Position numbers and translations under genes: made by a program
In this document: positions 25,406 to 36,248 of the stretch, in pieces
Layout: each line of letters opens with the position of its first letter
Numbering within the stretch: position 1 is the first letter of the stretch
The notes under the pieces: generated by a model
What the model was told of the DNA's origin: nothing
Seen by the model: the letters and a program-made list of their open reading frames with translations, nothing else
Databases searched by the model: none
Source of the DNA: Sarcocystis neurona
Lineage: Eukaryota > Apicomplexa > Conoidasida > Eucoccidiorida > Sarcocystidae
DNA: 64,000 nucleotides
NCBI GenBank assembly: GCA_000727475.1
Contig: KL647330.1
Location: forward strand, 284,592 to 348,591
Direction of reading: 5' to 3'

Positions 25406-26726
25406 CGTGGTTGTCGGCCTAGTCGTTCGAACACCGAGACAGGGCCTGCTGCACGGCTGGTTGAAGGCGATTTTACTGAGGTAGGCTTTAAAAGTATGTT
25501 AAAGAGGTACGCCGTTGAAACAAGAACAACCCGAAAAGTGTGTCCTAACTCGTAGAAAATCAGAATGTGTAATGTCGTCGCGGGAGACGGGTTCCTCGCC
25601 GGTAAAGCATAGCCGCTAAAGCATCGACGCCCACAGCGCCACAGCTTTTTGCTGACCCAGTTGTCTCCGTTGACACATGCAAAGGGGGGGGGGGCAAGTG
25701 TGCCAGGTATTTCGAGCAACCTAGCCACTTCTACACAACTGTGTAGAGTGTCTACAAACTACCCGCTGGCTGTAATTAAAACAAGCATACACCACACTTC
25801 AACTACGCAAGCCACATCCTATAGTGAAAAGGGTGTAAGTGCAATACCACGCATGAACGAGACGTCAAAATGACTGGCCGCTCAACGGAACACAGCAGCG
25901 AGATCCCGTTCCGGCCCACCGAGGTGGGCTTTTTGCCGAGAAAAAGGCCTAGAAGCATTCGTGTGTTGTGAACCGGCCAGATGCAATATCTAGACAATCC
26001 TACGATGACACGCAAGTCAACTGAATGGAACCGAGGTGTAGTGACTTAAACACCAGTTCTTGCTTCGCGCGATCCGCGCACATTTTGCAATCTCTGTGAT
26101 GCGCTTTGGTGTGCTGACAGTTATACGATGTCCCACCACCAAAACAGATACAACGATCTATCCTTGTCGTATTTTGTGTGGGAACATGTCAAGCTCACAA
26201 TGCTCGTGTCTCAGTTCGTAGGCAGTGACCTGTCGGGCACAGGTGTTCTCTAGTACTGCAAGCCAATAGCGGCTACGTCACTAATAGAGTTATGGTAGCG
26301 AGACGCTGCCCCGGTTTGAGGCTCAGGCTTCTTTGGGCACCACTTCATTAGGAAAGGACAACTTTACGTATCAGGCACGAGCGAGCTGATACAACTTCTT
26401 TTGACTTTCATTTCATCCGCATCCACCGGTTGTTCAGGTAGGAGGAAATTAGTTGACTTTTTCATTGTAGAGAGCAGCTCATGATCTGCTGGCGTCCATT
26501 GTATCACTGTTATTCGTACACCAGTAAAGATATTGTCAAACACAAAGTAGGCCTACGTTCTGGCAGCGCCGCTGCGGCGGATACACAACACGCAGCCGTG
26601 AAAACAGTAAAATGTTTTCTGCACCAGTGCCGCACGTAGCCTTAAACACATGAAGTCATGACTGCATGTGTGAGCGCTGGGTTGGAAAGGCCGTCGAAAT
26701 ATAACGGACTGTCGGAGAGACGCTGT
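25406..26726. other. Intergenic interval with no gene seen
   Basis: Short frames only. The stretch separates the J-domain start from the 3' end of the CAP gene and probably contains the J-gene promoter. It includes an 11-base G run at 25684-25694. Confidence 0.5.
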
Positions 26727-28738
26727 TTACTCTGCCGGCAGATGGAGCTCCCGTTGAGGTAGGGATTGCGCCCACTGTTTGAGCTGATCTTGACACTTTC
26801 TTTGCGCTTCCGTATCGCTCATCGGAGTCGCTCTCTCAAGCACATTGGGGAACCAATAACCAAGTTTTTGAGCTTGTGGCCAAGATATGGGAGATTTCCC
26901 AAGTACGTTACCGGCTGTAAACAAGTCAGTTGCGCATTTTTGCAGCCGACCGGAAAAGCGTGTTTGTGCGTCCGTGGACTCAAAAGAAGCAGGCCGTCCT
27001 TTCCCCCGTCTGTAACTTGACTTCTGAGGTATGTGTTATATAGTCGTGATGGAGTCTCCGCCTCTTGTAGAACCGGACGTATATGCGTCTCGTATTGAAG
27101 GGAATCCCCAAGCTACGGAGCAACTCGTGTTGCAGCTAAAGCTTTCCCGCCGCGTTTCGCGAAGGGTCTGTCGCGCGTACCATGCCGTTCAGCTGTACAT
27201 TGAGTTCTCATGCCGTAAGCTACATTGTTTGCATGCTGTACGCGGTCTTGAAGTGCACTGTGAGGCACAGCTGGACGCTTGCTACGCACAGTTCTTTATG
27301 TACATGCGCACCTGGTCCGTACAAGCATCCCATCAGCACTATGTTTCGGCCGGACCCGTCTCCGCATCGCCTGTTGCAGGCCCGGTACGCGCAGGCCACC
27401 TCACGCGATATCGTGGAGACCACCTGGCAGAAATGGCCCACCATGATGCCTTTTGCATGGGCCTTTGGATCACAGCGGGGAAACTGTTGAATGGCGCAGG
27501 CGTTCCCCGTTTCGCCGTATCTGCCAAACCAGCCACAGCCCCCGGAAAAATGTACTACTACTGCGGTGCTACGGTGCATTATGGGATGTGCCCAAGGAGA
27601 CGTCACACCACGGAGTATGAAGGACTGAGTGACGTCTACTTTTGTGCGGCTCTGCGTCGTCATTTTCGACTGAAAGAAACTGCGTCTTTTTGTGTGCAAG
27701 CAGCATGTCTCCTGTCTCCGCAGTCTCTGCGTAACCTGGTCCAACACCGTTCAAATACTTCTATACACGTGCCTACGGAAGGAATACCTACGCCCACGTT
27801 CGTATGCGTAATGCTTTGCTTGCATTCCAGACACTCCAACGTCTTGAGTGGTAGTGTTCTAATAAAGAGGGCGTGGAGACAAAACGGCGCTCAGCGGAAC
27901 GATTGAGGGGAGGTACTGTGTGAAGCAAGCACACACCCACGGTGTCCGTTGCCTGAAACACTTAAGATTGTTACTGTTTCAACTGCTGGGCGGCCGCTCC
28001 AGTAGTTTGTATATGTGACTGCGATCAAACCTGCTTACTTTGGAAGAACCATTCTTCTCTTTGATCTGCCGTTTCGTCCCTGACCGTGCAGGCGCACTGT
28101 TATGGCGTCAGGTTGTGACTACACGCTTGTGCACTTGGCTATTGAGGATCGGGAGGGCGTTACTTAGACTTCTGATACGTACTTCCAACATTCCACTTCC
28201 GACATCCATGTCCATATAAGCTCTACGGGTACAGACCCAGTTCCGCAGGAAGCACCAAGGTTTTCTCCGAGAAGGTGAAACCCTGCAACCTGATAGGAGG
28301 CACAGCGGAACAGCAAAGTATTGTAAGAATACCCGCGGAACAAGTAGCCGTTCACACTCGCGTCTGACTGCGTTGTCCCAGCGCTGCAAATGGTATATGT
28401 GTCGGCACTCTGAAGCGTGGTGCCCATGGTGATACATTGAAGCCGTGGGACCAGTGCTGGCTAGAAACACTGCTTACCCCGGTCCTGTATTTTGAAGAAG
28501 AATGTTCAATGTCGCACTGGCGCTTGCGTTCGAGGAACTCCAGATGCTGTTGGATGCGGAGAGCTAGTGCGCTGTTCCATTTGAGTGGCGGTGAATCACT
28601 CAGCCTTCTCGCAGCATTATGTTCACTCAGCGTAACTGATGTGGGACAACCGTTGAGCACTAGCAGAGAACGTACTTTAGAGGTCTTAACCACGAGAGGA
28701 CAGCCAACGTGACACTCAGTTTCGTTACTGCAGACCAT
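26727..28738 (-). CDS. CAP/SCP-superfamily protein (CRISP, antigen 5, PR-1 fold), four exons
   Basis: Exons are 28478-28738, 28183-28289, 27312-27520 and 26727-26914, with matching phases (0, 2, 1), giving 254 residues from the ATG at 28738. CAP proteins are usually secreted and act in sterol/lipid binding or host and mating interactions; the role here is unknown. The fold is clear. Residues about 37-45 read TLSEHNAARR and 51-54 PLKW. HSSSKYRTG is followed by GENLGASCG (GEN at 95-97), then IWTWMSEVECW. VGHFCQVVSTISREVACAY carries the CAP1 histidine at about 152. CLYGPAGNVLGKSP is the CAP2-like 'CNYxPxGN' motif. The His and Glu residues that usually form the metal-binding tetrad are present. 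The first exon shows no clear signal peptide, so an upstream leader exon may be missing. A C-terminal tail of about 50 residues follows the domain. Confidence 0.88.
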
Positions 28739-29483
28739 GGGGATGCTTGCCCCTTCACTGTCCTATGCAGTCCTGCGTACGACATTTGTGCTCGACGAAC
28801 CCCCTGGGCGCTTCGTTTACGATACCTCCTATCCATGCATCTCATGGGGTAAAGTTCTTATAAGCTTCGAGCGGGCACGACCCAGACACGTCGATTATTT
28901 ACAGCTATGTTAAAGTCAGGCTTGGTACGAGTCGCTTTGTGGAATTTTTCAACGCATGTTGCAGGAGCAAGAGCTTGCTTGTAAGCTTAACCTGACCCTC
29001 TTTGCGCAGATCTATTTGTTGCTCCATCCTCTCTTAATCATTCTATTTTTGTATTCATTTTGAGGTGCGTGAGAAGTTAGTTCCGAGTGAGGTCGCTTAC
29101 TGGATTGAAATTCCTCTTCTTCCACTGGGATGCAAAAGAAAATCACAAGCCGGACAATCTCAAAAGAAGATCAGCTAGGGCGAGAAAGCCTTCGCAAGCA
29201 ACTTTGCAAAAGTGAATAAATCCAGTCACGCCTGCGGGTTACAACTGTCCGACGCGCTGTTGCGCGAGGCTGCCCAGTCTGCGCGACGATCCTTGTTGCG
29301 TCTTCAGTGCAAAAGCACGTGCGCGGAACTCACCGGGGCAGACTTTGAAAAAATAGGTGGTCTTCACGTTGCGCCTACATTTGCCAGTATTACTCAATCT
29401 AGAATAATAAGAAAACCGCGTTCCATACCCGCAGCCTGGAAGTCTTTCTGCAGATACACCGGTGACGCCGTACGCGCCTGTCC
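28739..29483. other. Interval between the CAP gene and a + strand candidate, no gene named
   Basis: A minus frame with an ATG at 28845 overlaps the CAP start region but shows no leader-like hydrophobic segment. The rest contains short frames only. A leader exon for the CAP protein could lie here. Confidence 0.35.
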
Positions 29484-30649
29484 ATGCTGTTCGAACGGTT
29501 TCACAGTGCGCAGTCGGAGTTACCTCTGCATTTGAGTCCAACAGTGAAGACAGCGGCACAAGAAGAGACGGACCAGGATGGATTTCAGAAAGGCAATACA
29601 GCTTCCAGTATGCATTCCGCAAGATGGTATGCGAATGGGAGAAGCCTGCTCGTCAGACGACTCAGGAGAACACACGCTAGGCAAGCGTTCCGTAAGTATG
29701 TCCACCATTTTAAAGCTCACCTAGCCTCAAATCAGCCGTATAGAGCAGGTAGCTCAGCTCGACAACAGCTTCTGGAGGTAGACTATCGCACCTTGAATAT
29801 CCGTAGACGTCCGATAAAATGGTCTCAAGCTCTAGGTATAACATAGTTACATGGTGGGAAGTTCAAGTATTAAGAATATACCTCATAATATGCTGTGTGG
29901 CTCACAAGGGTTCTGCGTCGTGTGACAGTTCTGCCTGTGGAAATGCTGACGCCGAACGTGGGCCGTCTTGTCATCCTCGGCCTGCTCAGTACATGGTCAT
30001 TCATTGAAGGGCCCTGTGACATGGTGTACACAGTTTCCTAGTTGTGGACCCCCCGTAAATGAATTTTTCACCTGGTTGGGGTCCTTTTTCCATAGTGTCT
30101 GCATGCTTGTGAATGAGCGTACCTGGGCATCCCCATATCGACCGGCATCGATACCTGATCCATTCATATGCACACTTCCCTCCTACATGAGATACTTTGA
30201 GCGATAGCCGTTCACCATCACCGCAGGATGCAGTGCAGTCACTCGGCCTTGTCTGGAAGATCGGACATGCACCTGCGTAACCAGGGATTGTGCAGTCGAA
30301 GCGGTGAAAACTGCCTGCTTATATTGACCTGTCCAGGATGTACGCTGGAAACGATTTTGATTTGCAGCGTGCAGGTGTCCCACCTGCTGTCTCAGCTTTC
30401 CTGTCCTTTGGACAGGACGCCCAAGCAGTCGCTAGGAACACAGTCAGAACCTTGCTCGTGGAGTGCCCGGAGTCAGCCGCACGTGCTGCCAAGTTACACG
30501 TGCGTGTATGTCTTGTCTCATTCGCTGTAGATGAAAACCGTGCGCACACTAGTCACTTTCAGGACAAGTGGCTTGTGCAGGGTCTCTTGATGCATTTGTT
30601 AGGCAGCTCAAGAGCTTACTTCATTCTCAAATATCGTTTACAGAAGTGA
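29484..30649 (+). CDS. Tentative two-exon gene of unknown function
   Basis: I do not recognise this product. The model is an ATG at 29484 with exon 29484-29691 ending at a consensus GTAAGT donor in phase 1, and an acceptor after a pyrimidine-rich run (CTGTCTCAG) starting exon 30396-30649. Phases agree and the join yields 153 residues. The first part is basic (RRLRRTHARQAF). The second is helical and Ala-rich (QDAQAVARNTVRTLLVECPE, then SAARAAKL). The stop at 30649 lies 22 bp past the stop codon of the minus-strand 571-residue gene, so the two coding regions would overlap tail to tail. This may be a chance pairing of open frames. Confidence 0.33.
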
Positions 30650-32342
30650 CCTTACCAACCGTCGATTCGAGCGGGGGAACCCGTGTCGAAAGCAGTGCTC
30701 GCGTATACGAGTTTCCGAATGCATCTCGTCCCGTCAGAAGCTCGTCGAGAGACGGCACATCCTTTAGCGCGGGATCCAGGGAGGCCTCTTTCTCGATTCT
30801 TGATTGCAACTTTACTAATCTTTGCCTCTGATTCCTGATGTTCTCCTTCCAGGCCTCATATGCTTCTGTGGCTGTCCGCCTCCGCTTGAGTGCGCTGTAT
30901 ATTGTAGCCATCCTATCTTGTACAGCTTGTTCCACAGCTGCAATACCACCTTTTTCCAGAATTCTTTCCCGCTCTTGTTGGGTCATCAAGATTACACTCG
31001 ATGATCGCGGCTCTTGAAATGCCTCTTCGGGAGATATCTTTAGTCGTTTGGAAGGTGATCTAGGGAGACTCCGCTGCTCCCCTGAAATTCGAGGTGCTGT
31101 GCTTTGTTCTTCCAGAAGTACACTGGCTCCTGCACCGGCTCTACCGCGCTCTTCACCTCGTGTCCTGAAGAATTGGTAGGGCAGCGGGCTGCTACGATGT
31201 GTCACCTTCCTTACCTTCTGCCAGGCCGCCGAAGCCTTATAAGGGATATAGTGCATAGATGCGATTTCTTCCGTCTCGTCTGACAAGATTTTGTACCACG
31301 GCGAAGCCGGCCTTTGCTCCGCTTGTTGTCTGACCGCTTCCTTTCGCAATTTTCGCCACCATCTAGAATTTGTCGCCTGCCTACCACATCCTTTCTCCAA
31401 TACCCGCTGCGGTTTCGTGAGAGGCCGAGATTGTTCCCACGGTCCAATTGGCCTCTGCGCCAACTTTTCTTCTTGCGTCTTTGGGACTTTGCAACCCTTA
31501 ATTTGCTCAGTTCTCTCTTCTTTCGTCTGCAGTTTTGGATGCAAATGTAAAATGGAATGTATTCGCCGCCCAGGTATTCCTCTGGCCGTTTTATCTATTT
31601 CTGGTGGAGGTGTAGAACGTGTCGGCTGCTTAGCTGATCGCCCCGCCGTTGACTGCTGCGGTTCACCTGACTCCGGGGTGGTTGTAGAAGGCCTGCCTCG
31701 TGCCTTGTGCCTTTCGTCTCGTGCATTCTTTCGCCGCGTAGCATTTAACCGCCCCAAGTTGTTCTGCCTTTCTATCAAACGATGGTAGGGTACCTGACCC
31801 GCAGACGCTATCGACAACGGACGCTTCACTCTTCCCGGCAAATAGCGGGAGTGCAGCCGACATCGTGACGCGGCGAAGAGTGTTTCCAACGTAGAGAGGC
31901 ACTTTCGGCTTTCGACGCTCTTGGCTCTGTTAACTGCTTTCGAGGGAAGGCCCGCTTGCTTGTGTTCCGGCTGCGCTTGCCGTGGGAGGAGAGGCAAAAT
32001 TGCGGTCGTTTTTGTAACTTTCAAAACCACTGGACTCTGTGTGAGTTCTGAAGATGTAGAACTCTGGAATGGAACTTCATAGCGAAGAGTCGACCTGCTG
32101 GGGGGTGCCTCAGCGGCTGCCCGCAGAAGTGCTGCTGGTCTGCAGCACTTACTCAGGTTTGAATCACAGAGTACGTATGTGACGGCGTCAAGTCCCTTGG
32201 GCCACGGCAGTACCTTTACAGCCGGTCGACGCAGAGGGCGCGAAACCGTGCCTGATTTAAAGGCTTTCACTGCATTTATTAGTAAGGCGCAGCATAAAAG
32301 CATCGAACAGAGTAGCCGGCGTGCTACAGTCCCCGGCAGCAT
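30627..32342 (-). CDS. 571-residue basic protein with N-terminal signal peptide, unknown function
   Basis: A single uninterrupted frame runs from the ATG at 32342 to the TGA at 30627, the longest plausible exon in the window. Residues 1-27 look like a classical signal peptide: RRLL, then the hydrophobic LLCCALLINAVKA, with cleavage predicted before FKSG. The next 350 residues are very basic and rich in Ser, Pro, Arg and Gln, with little globular character. WRKLRKEAVRQQAEQRPASP, ASAAWQKVRKVTH and an Arg/Lys/Glu-rich predicted coiled coil (about residues 445-520, including MTQQERERILEKGGIAAVEQ) mark the C-terminal half. A signal peptide followed by a long basic stretch is the patt of apicoplast-targeted proteins, but secretion to another organelle is equally possible. 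No enzyme motif was seen. Confidence 0.75.
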   Translation of the reverse strand: MLPGTVARRLLCSMLLCCALLINAVKAFKSGTVSRPLRRPAVKVLPWPKGLDAVTYVLCDSNLSKCCRPAALLRAAAEAPPSRSTLRYEVPFQSSTSSELTQSPVVLKVTKTTAILPLLPRQAQPEHKQAGLPSKAVNRAKSVESRKCLSTLETLFAASRCRLHSRYLPGRVKRPLSIASAGQVPYHRLIERQNNLGRLNATRRKNARDERHKARGRPSTTTPESGEPQQSTAGRSAKQPTRSTPPPEIDKTARGIPGRRIHSILHLHPKLQTKEERTEQIKGCKVPKTQEEKLAQRPIGPWEQSRPLTKPQRVLEKGCGRQATNSRWWRKLRKEAVRQQAEQRPASPWYKILSDETEEIASMHYIPYKASAAWQKVRKVTHRSSPLPYQFFRTRGEERGRAGAGASVLLEEQSTAPRISGEQRSLPRSPSKRLKISPEEAFQEPRSSSVILMTQQERERILEKGGIAAVEQAVQDRMATIYSALKRRRTATEAYEAWKENIRNQRQRLVKLQSRIEKEASLDPALKDVPSLDELLTGRDAFGNSYTRALLSTRVPPLESTVGKVTSVNDI

Positions 32343-32386
32343 GGTTGGAAATACTGGTGGGACATGCGTGCCGCAGCACTATGCTG

Positions 32387-32807
32387 CTACTCTATGATCC
32401 GTTGACACGTGGCTGAAAGCTGGACTTCATCTGTCTGTACTATGTCTCCTGGCCGGAGGTGGCCACAATAACCCAGGCTGACGTGCGTCGTGCCAATTTT
32501 GACGGTCCTCGGTACGACTGCTACGCGACTGTGGCACCTGCGAATGCCGAGCTCAGCATTGTAGTCTGAAGCATACACAGGAGGTGGATTGACCGTGGTC
32601 TAACGAAGGGGAGAAAGAGGTGTCACTTCTGCTTCCGTGATACTCACCATCACCGAGATCAATGTCCCGTCTGTTTAGACGTCCGGCGTATGCGCCTTCT
32701 ATTCGACAAACCCCCACATAGCGCTTGTTTCCATAGTGGGCGTTGAGAAAAACGAGGGAGCCACGCAACGTCGGAAAGTTCCTCTGTGCATTCCGCATAG
32801 CCAACAT
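32387..32807 (-). CDS. Small two-exon protein, possibly organellar ribosomal protein uS17-like
   Basis: Exon 1 is 32648-32807, from the ATG at 32807 to a GTGAGT donor in phase 1. Exon 2 is 32387-32565, after the acceptor GTATGCTTCAG. The join gives 112 residues ending at a TAG. The C-terminal third (HLRPGDIVQTDEVQLSATCQ, then RIIE) resembles the 'GDvVeI.e.RPLSKTK...LVrvvE' end of bacterial-type uS17, and GSLVFLNAHYGNKRYVGV could match its N-terminal strand. The resemblance is weak and a different small beta-barrel protein is possible. The stop lies 44 bp before the ATG of the 571-residue gene on the same strand, which is unusually close for two nuclear genes. Confidence 0.5.
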
Positions 32808-33154
32808 CGACTGCACGGATCACAGGACACACGCCTGCCTCGCCGCTGCAGAGGCAAGCCTCTGCTTGCTGGATGGATGTATACCATCCTTGCTAGGTAA
32901 ACCGTTGCTGCCACAGCAGCAGAACGCCAGGTGACTACCAAGCCGTGTGGGTGTGTAGCAGTACAGTGGTGAGCTCGCTGGAAATATTTTTCGCCTGTTA
33001 CACTGAATGACTTGCAGCGCGCACGCCGCCTGTGTTCGTTACGCGCACCACAGGCAACACGAAAAGTCCATATTGTGACGGATTTAAACCTTACGAGGGC
33101 TTCGACAGCTGTGCACACTTATCAGGGTCTTCAAGCTATTTATAACATACCCGT

Positions 33155-33781
33155 TTACATAACAGAACACCGGTGCACTGTGGCGCTTGCCTGCCTAATG
33201 ATAAAGATGAGCTCGTCACAGATCGTTCTGTCCGCGAGTGCGACCTGTGCAGATCCTTCGCGAAAAGTTGGAACGAAGTGTAGGTCACCTCCGGGATGGG
33301 GAAACTTGTTCCTCTCGCCAACACGCTCCCATAAGCACATTGCAACGGCCGGCGTTTTGTTCGCGGCTTCTAAAGTAAATAGGGGAGTATATCCTGTTTT
33401 CACAACAGTTTGGTCGTTTACACCAGAACCACACTTGTTTTTATAGAGTTGACAATGTGGCATTTGTGAACCTGCGGTGCACAATTCTCGGAAAACCGGC
33501 GGTGTCAGAGCTGTCTGAAGTGCGCTTCGGCCATCTTGAGAAAGCTGGTGGAGACAGGCTTGAGCGGCGGGCCTGCAAAAGTAGCTTAGGGGCGCTGAAG
33601 CAGGCTGGTCCCGCGACCTGGCCACGGAAATGGACGCAACAGTTACCATCACGGAGCACACGTGGAGCGCGTGTCGGCGACGTATGGGCGCCGTGGTAGT
33701 TTCGAGGAGGCGCCCCAACCCCATAGAGGAGCTACGACAGAGTCCTCGGCTCTCAAGAGTCTTTTCCACATTGCAAGCCAT
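33155..33781 (-). other. Long open frame of uncertain coding status
   Basis: A minus-strand frame of 208 codons has no recognisable domain. Part of it (KTGYTPLFTLEAANKTPAVA, then ERNKFPHPGGDLHFVP) reads like protein. The + strand also carries open frames (33457-33699, 33662-33976) that look equally plausible, so strand cannot be decided. Length alone suggests that some coding sequence exists here. Confidence 0.3.
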
Positions 33782-34363
33782 TACTTCAGGCGAACGGTTT
33801 CCTTAACGAGCAATCTGTACTTGGAGAGCAGCCATGGACTTCTACAGAGCGAGTTTCGTCTAGGGTTCGTACGACGATCAAGCAAAGAACCGTGCAGAGG
33901 CAGGCATTTTCCCGTTTTGACTGCCGGGCCGGACAAACTTCGCCTACGCCTGCCTGCACAGCCCCTGCGAAGGTAGACTATAGGACGGACACCGGAGCAC
34001 AGTGTGTGAGGCAGCACCACTCCACGTCGCGTGAACGATCCCTTGTGCGAAGCTCAATAGCGCCATTATAACAGCGCAACAAACGCAGCTTAGTGCTGAG
34101 CCGTCTTCTGTTTTCCTCACACCATTCTCGATGTCGCTTGCGAGGTTGTAGACACAACAGCGTTTGTTATGTGTGCAGAGGAAACTGCTGTTCACTACAG
34201 CAACACAAATGCTACGGGCCTGATATTGCAACTAGGGTACCTTTTTGCCGCCGACATTACACCGTAGAAGCCTCAGCTTCTGGTACAAAGATACACAGAA
34301 GCTGGGGGCCTAAAATTACAAGTAGCACACATCTGTATGCAGCCGTCACTACGCGATGAAGTT

Positions 34364-34804
34364 TCAAGTTTGGATACATAGAGCTTTTCGGTGGGCGTGG
34401 AGAGCAGCGGGGGGCGCGCCCTTCGCGAGATCCGGTATCACTCCAGCATCACCTGATCGGTAACTGCTGGGGCCGTGCAATCCTGTGCGATTCCGACCTT
34501 TTTCGATACCGTTTTGAGCAGTGGAAAACAAACTCCTAAAGGCACCCTTTCCGCCGAGTGAAGATGTCGAGTCGCAGAATGCCGCCTGGAACAACAGCCG
34601 TGGGTCCCAGACGCGGAGCAGCACTTTCTCGTCTGCTGTTCGCGTCCTGTAGCGCGCCCAAGACAGATCCAAGCGAATACAGCCACTAAGGCGCTTGTCT
34701 GCACACACCGGAGCGAGCCGCCCACGTTTACAATGCAGCTGCTGACGCCGCGACTCCCCCGCTACTGGTGGACAGATGATACACTTCGGCAGACGTGAAA
34801 CCAC
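34364..34804 (-). other. Possible minus-strand exon of an unknown gene
   Basis: A 146-codon frame lacks an ATG at its start. It begins with a Cys-containing basic stretch (PKCIICPPVAGESRRQQLHC) and continues with RLDLSWARYRTRTADEKVLL. No family is recognised and flanking exons were not found. Confidence 0.27.
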
Positions 34805-34969
34805 AAAAATCCTGCTGCTTGCACGCGAGGTGTACCAGTACGCAGTTCAAGGTATTTTTTTATTACAACCTGAATAGCCGCAGCTGCCGACTTATACAAC
34901 GGGCACGTATCCCGAGAGCAGCGTTTGCCTGGCGCTCTGCAAAGCAGTGCAAGGGACTATGCGCCTCCG

Positions 34970-35225
34970 GTGCCCTCGCGTGAAGCAGGTTTTCGGAAAA
35001 ATGTCGCATATTGTTAATGGTTGACAATTTATTATCTCAGAATACGGTAAGTTAACTGGTAGTCCGCCCTGTTCATCGTTTTTGGTGAGCTCCAAACCGG
35101 TGCCTCCCAGTGAAGCAGTTTTTCAACATAATGTGGCATATTGTTGCTTGCTGACAATTTATTATATCAGAAAAGGGTAAGTTAACAGTTGGTCCACCTA
35201 GTTCGTCTTCTGTTGAGCTGCATAC
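34970..35225. repeat. Two-copy tandem duplication, 130-bp period
   Basis: The segment beginning TGAAGCAG at 34981 recurs at 35111. Shared strings include GCATATTGTT, TGACAATTTATTAT and GGTAAGTTAAC, with substitutions scattered between copies. Each copy holds a TCAG followed about 10 bases later by GGTAAGTT, so each resembles an acceptor-donor pair. No coding role is evident. Confidence 0.9.
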
Positions 35226-36108
35226 CATTGGGCCGTACCTGGGTAAGGCGCAGATGACACTGGTACGAGAGAGCTGCCTGTCGCGTGTTTGGCAAAGTAT
35301 CGTGTCGTGTGCTCTCAAGTTGGTATCTAGTAGGGGCCATCTGCGCGCGCATTACATTGACCACCTCTGCCTTCATGCATTCTGCGTAGAGTAACGCCTC
35401 GACGCGTGCCTACGTGGCGTGATAGGCTGGTTACTTTCAGCGTGCGTCGTAGATTGCAACTCTCGAAGGGGCGTGCAATCCTAGGTACACCAAACAACGG
35501 CACTATCGAGTATAAGAGGGATACAAGCGCTCGCAATCCTTGACGACTGCGTTTGGCGGCGTCTTTCGGCTGGGGCATTCATCCAGCTGTTTAAAGACTG
35601 GTCATCATCTCCGCCAAAAATGCTTCACACTTTCGCCGCCCACAAAACCGATAAAGACTGGCAGGGAGCACGCCTCCTTGCCGTCCCGCAGCCACCACGC
35701 AATCAGCTGATCGATGTTGGAGGCCCCCTATCCTTAGTATAGCGCAGCCTCCGCGCGAAGACATTGAATATTTGAAAAGTCGTGCGTTTTACGAAACAAT
35801 TCCGAGCGACTCCGCGTAGAATTTCGTCCGGCTGGCGTCTCACGAAAGCCGCTTGTTTGCCTGATTAGACTGCTTTGTCAAATGAGGATATATGCGCCGT
35901 TTGTTTTCGACGTAGATTCTCGCACTTTCTTCCCCTTCCTGGTGTTGCCAGCTGCCGGGCATTATCGGGCGACACCACCTCAGAAACAGTGAACACGTTT
36001 ATCTCTCACGCTGAAGGTCTGCATTAGCTTGCCTACTTTATTTCAAGTTCTGCTGGCAGCTCTGTAGTGATGGACTTTCGTGGATCCTCCAATAACGCGC
36101 TCTGTACC
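35226..36108. other. Interval without recognised gene
   Basis: The longest frame (minus, 35327-35578) shows no features I can name. Nothing else is supported. Confidence 0.4.
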
Positions 36109-36248
36109 CAAAAGTCAAAGCTCGATGATCGAACCGTTCCGTGCTAAAGGCAGCGTTGCAGGTGCGCAAGAATTCGAAAAAAGTCAAAGCACTCTGACCA
36201 AACAATTCCGTGCTAAAGGCAGCCTTGTAGGTGCGCAAGGATTCGATT
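36109..36248 (+). repeat. Two-copy tandem duplication, 69-bp period, in frame
   Basis: AAAAGTCAAAG followed by TTCCGTGCTAAAGGCAG and GGTGCGCAAG repeats with a 69-bp period (TTCCG at 36137 and 36206). In the + frame at 36080-36280 this gives two 23-residue units, each with PFRAKGS or QFRAKGS and VGAQ or VAGAQ. Whether this frame is translated is unknown; the protein-level repeat may be a by-product. Confidence 0.85.

Noticed and set aside
27031..27906. 291-codon + strand open frame, one of the longest in the window
   Set aside because: It lies opposite the CAP gene. The minus strand here encodes the diagnostic VGHFCQVV exon with matching splice phases, so the + frame is a shadow.
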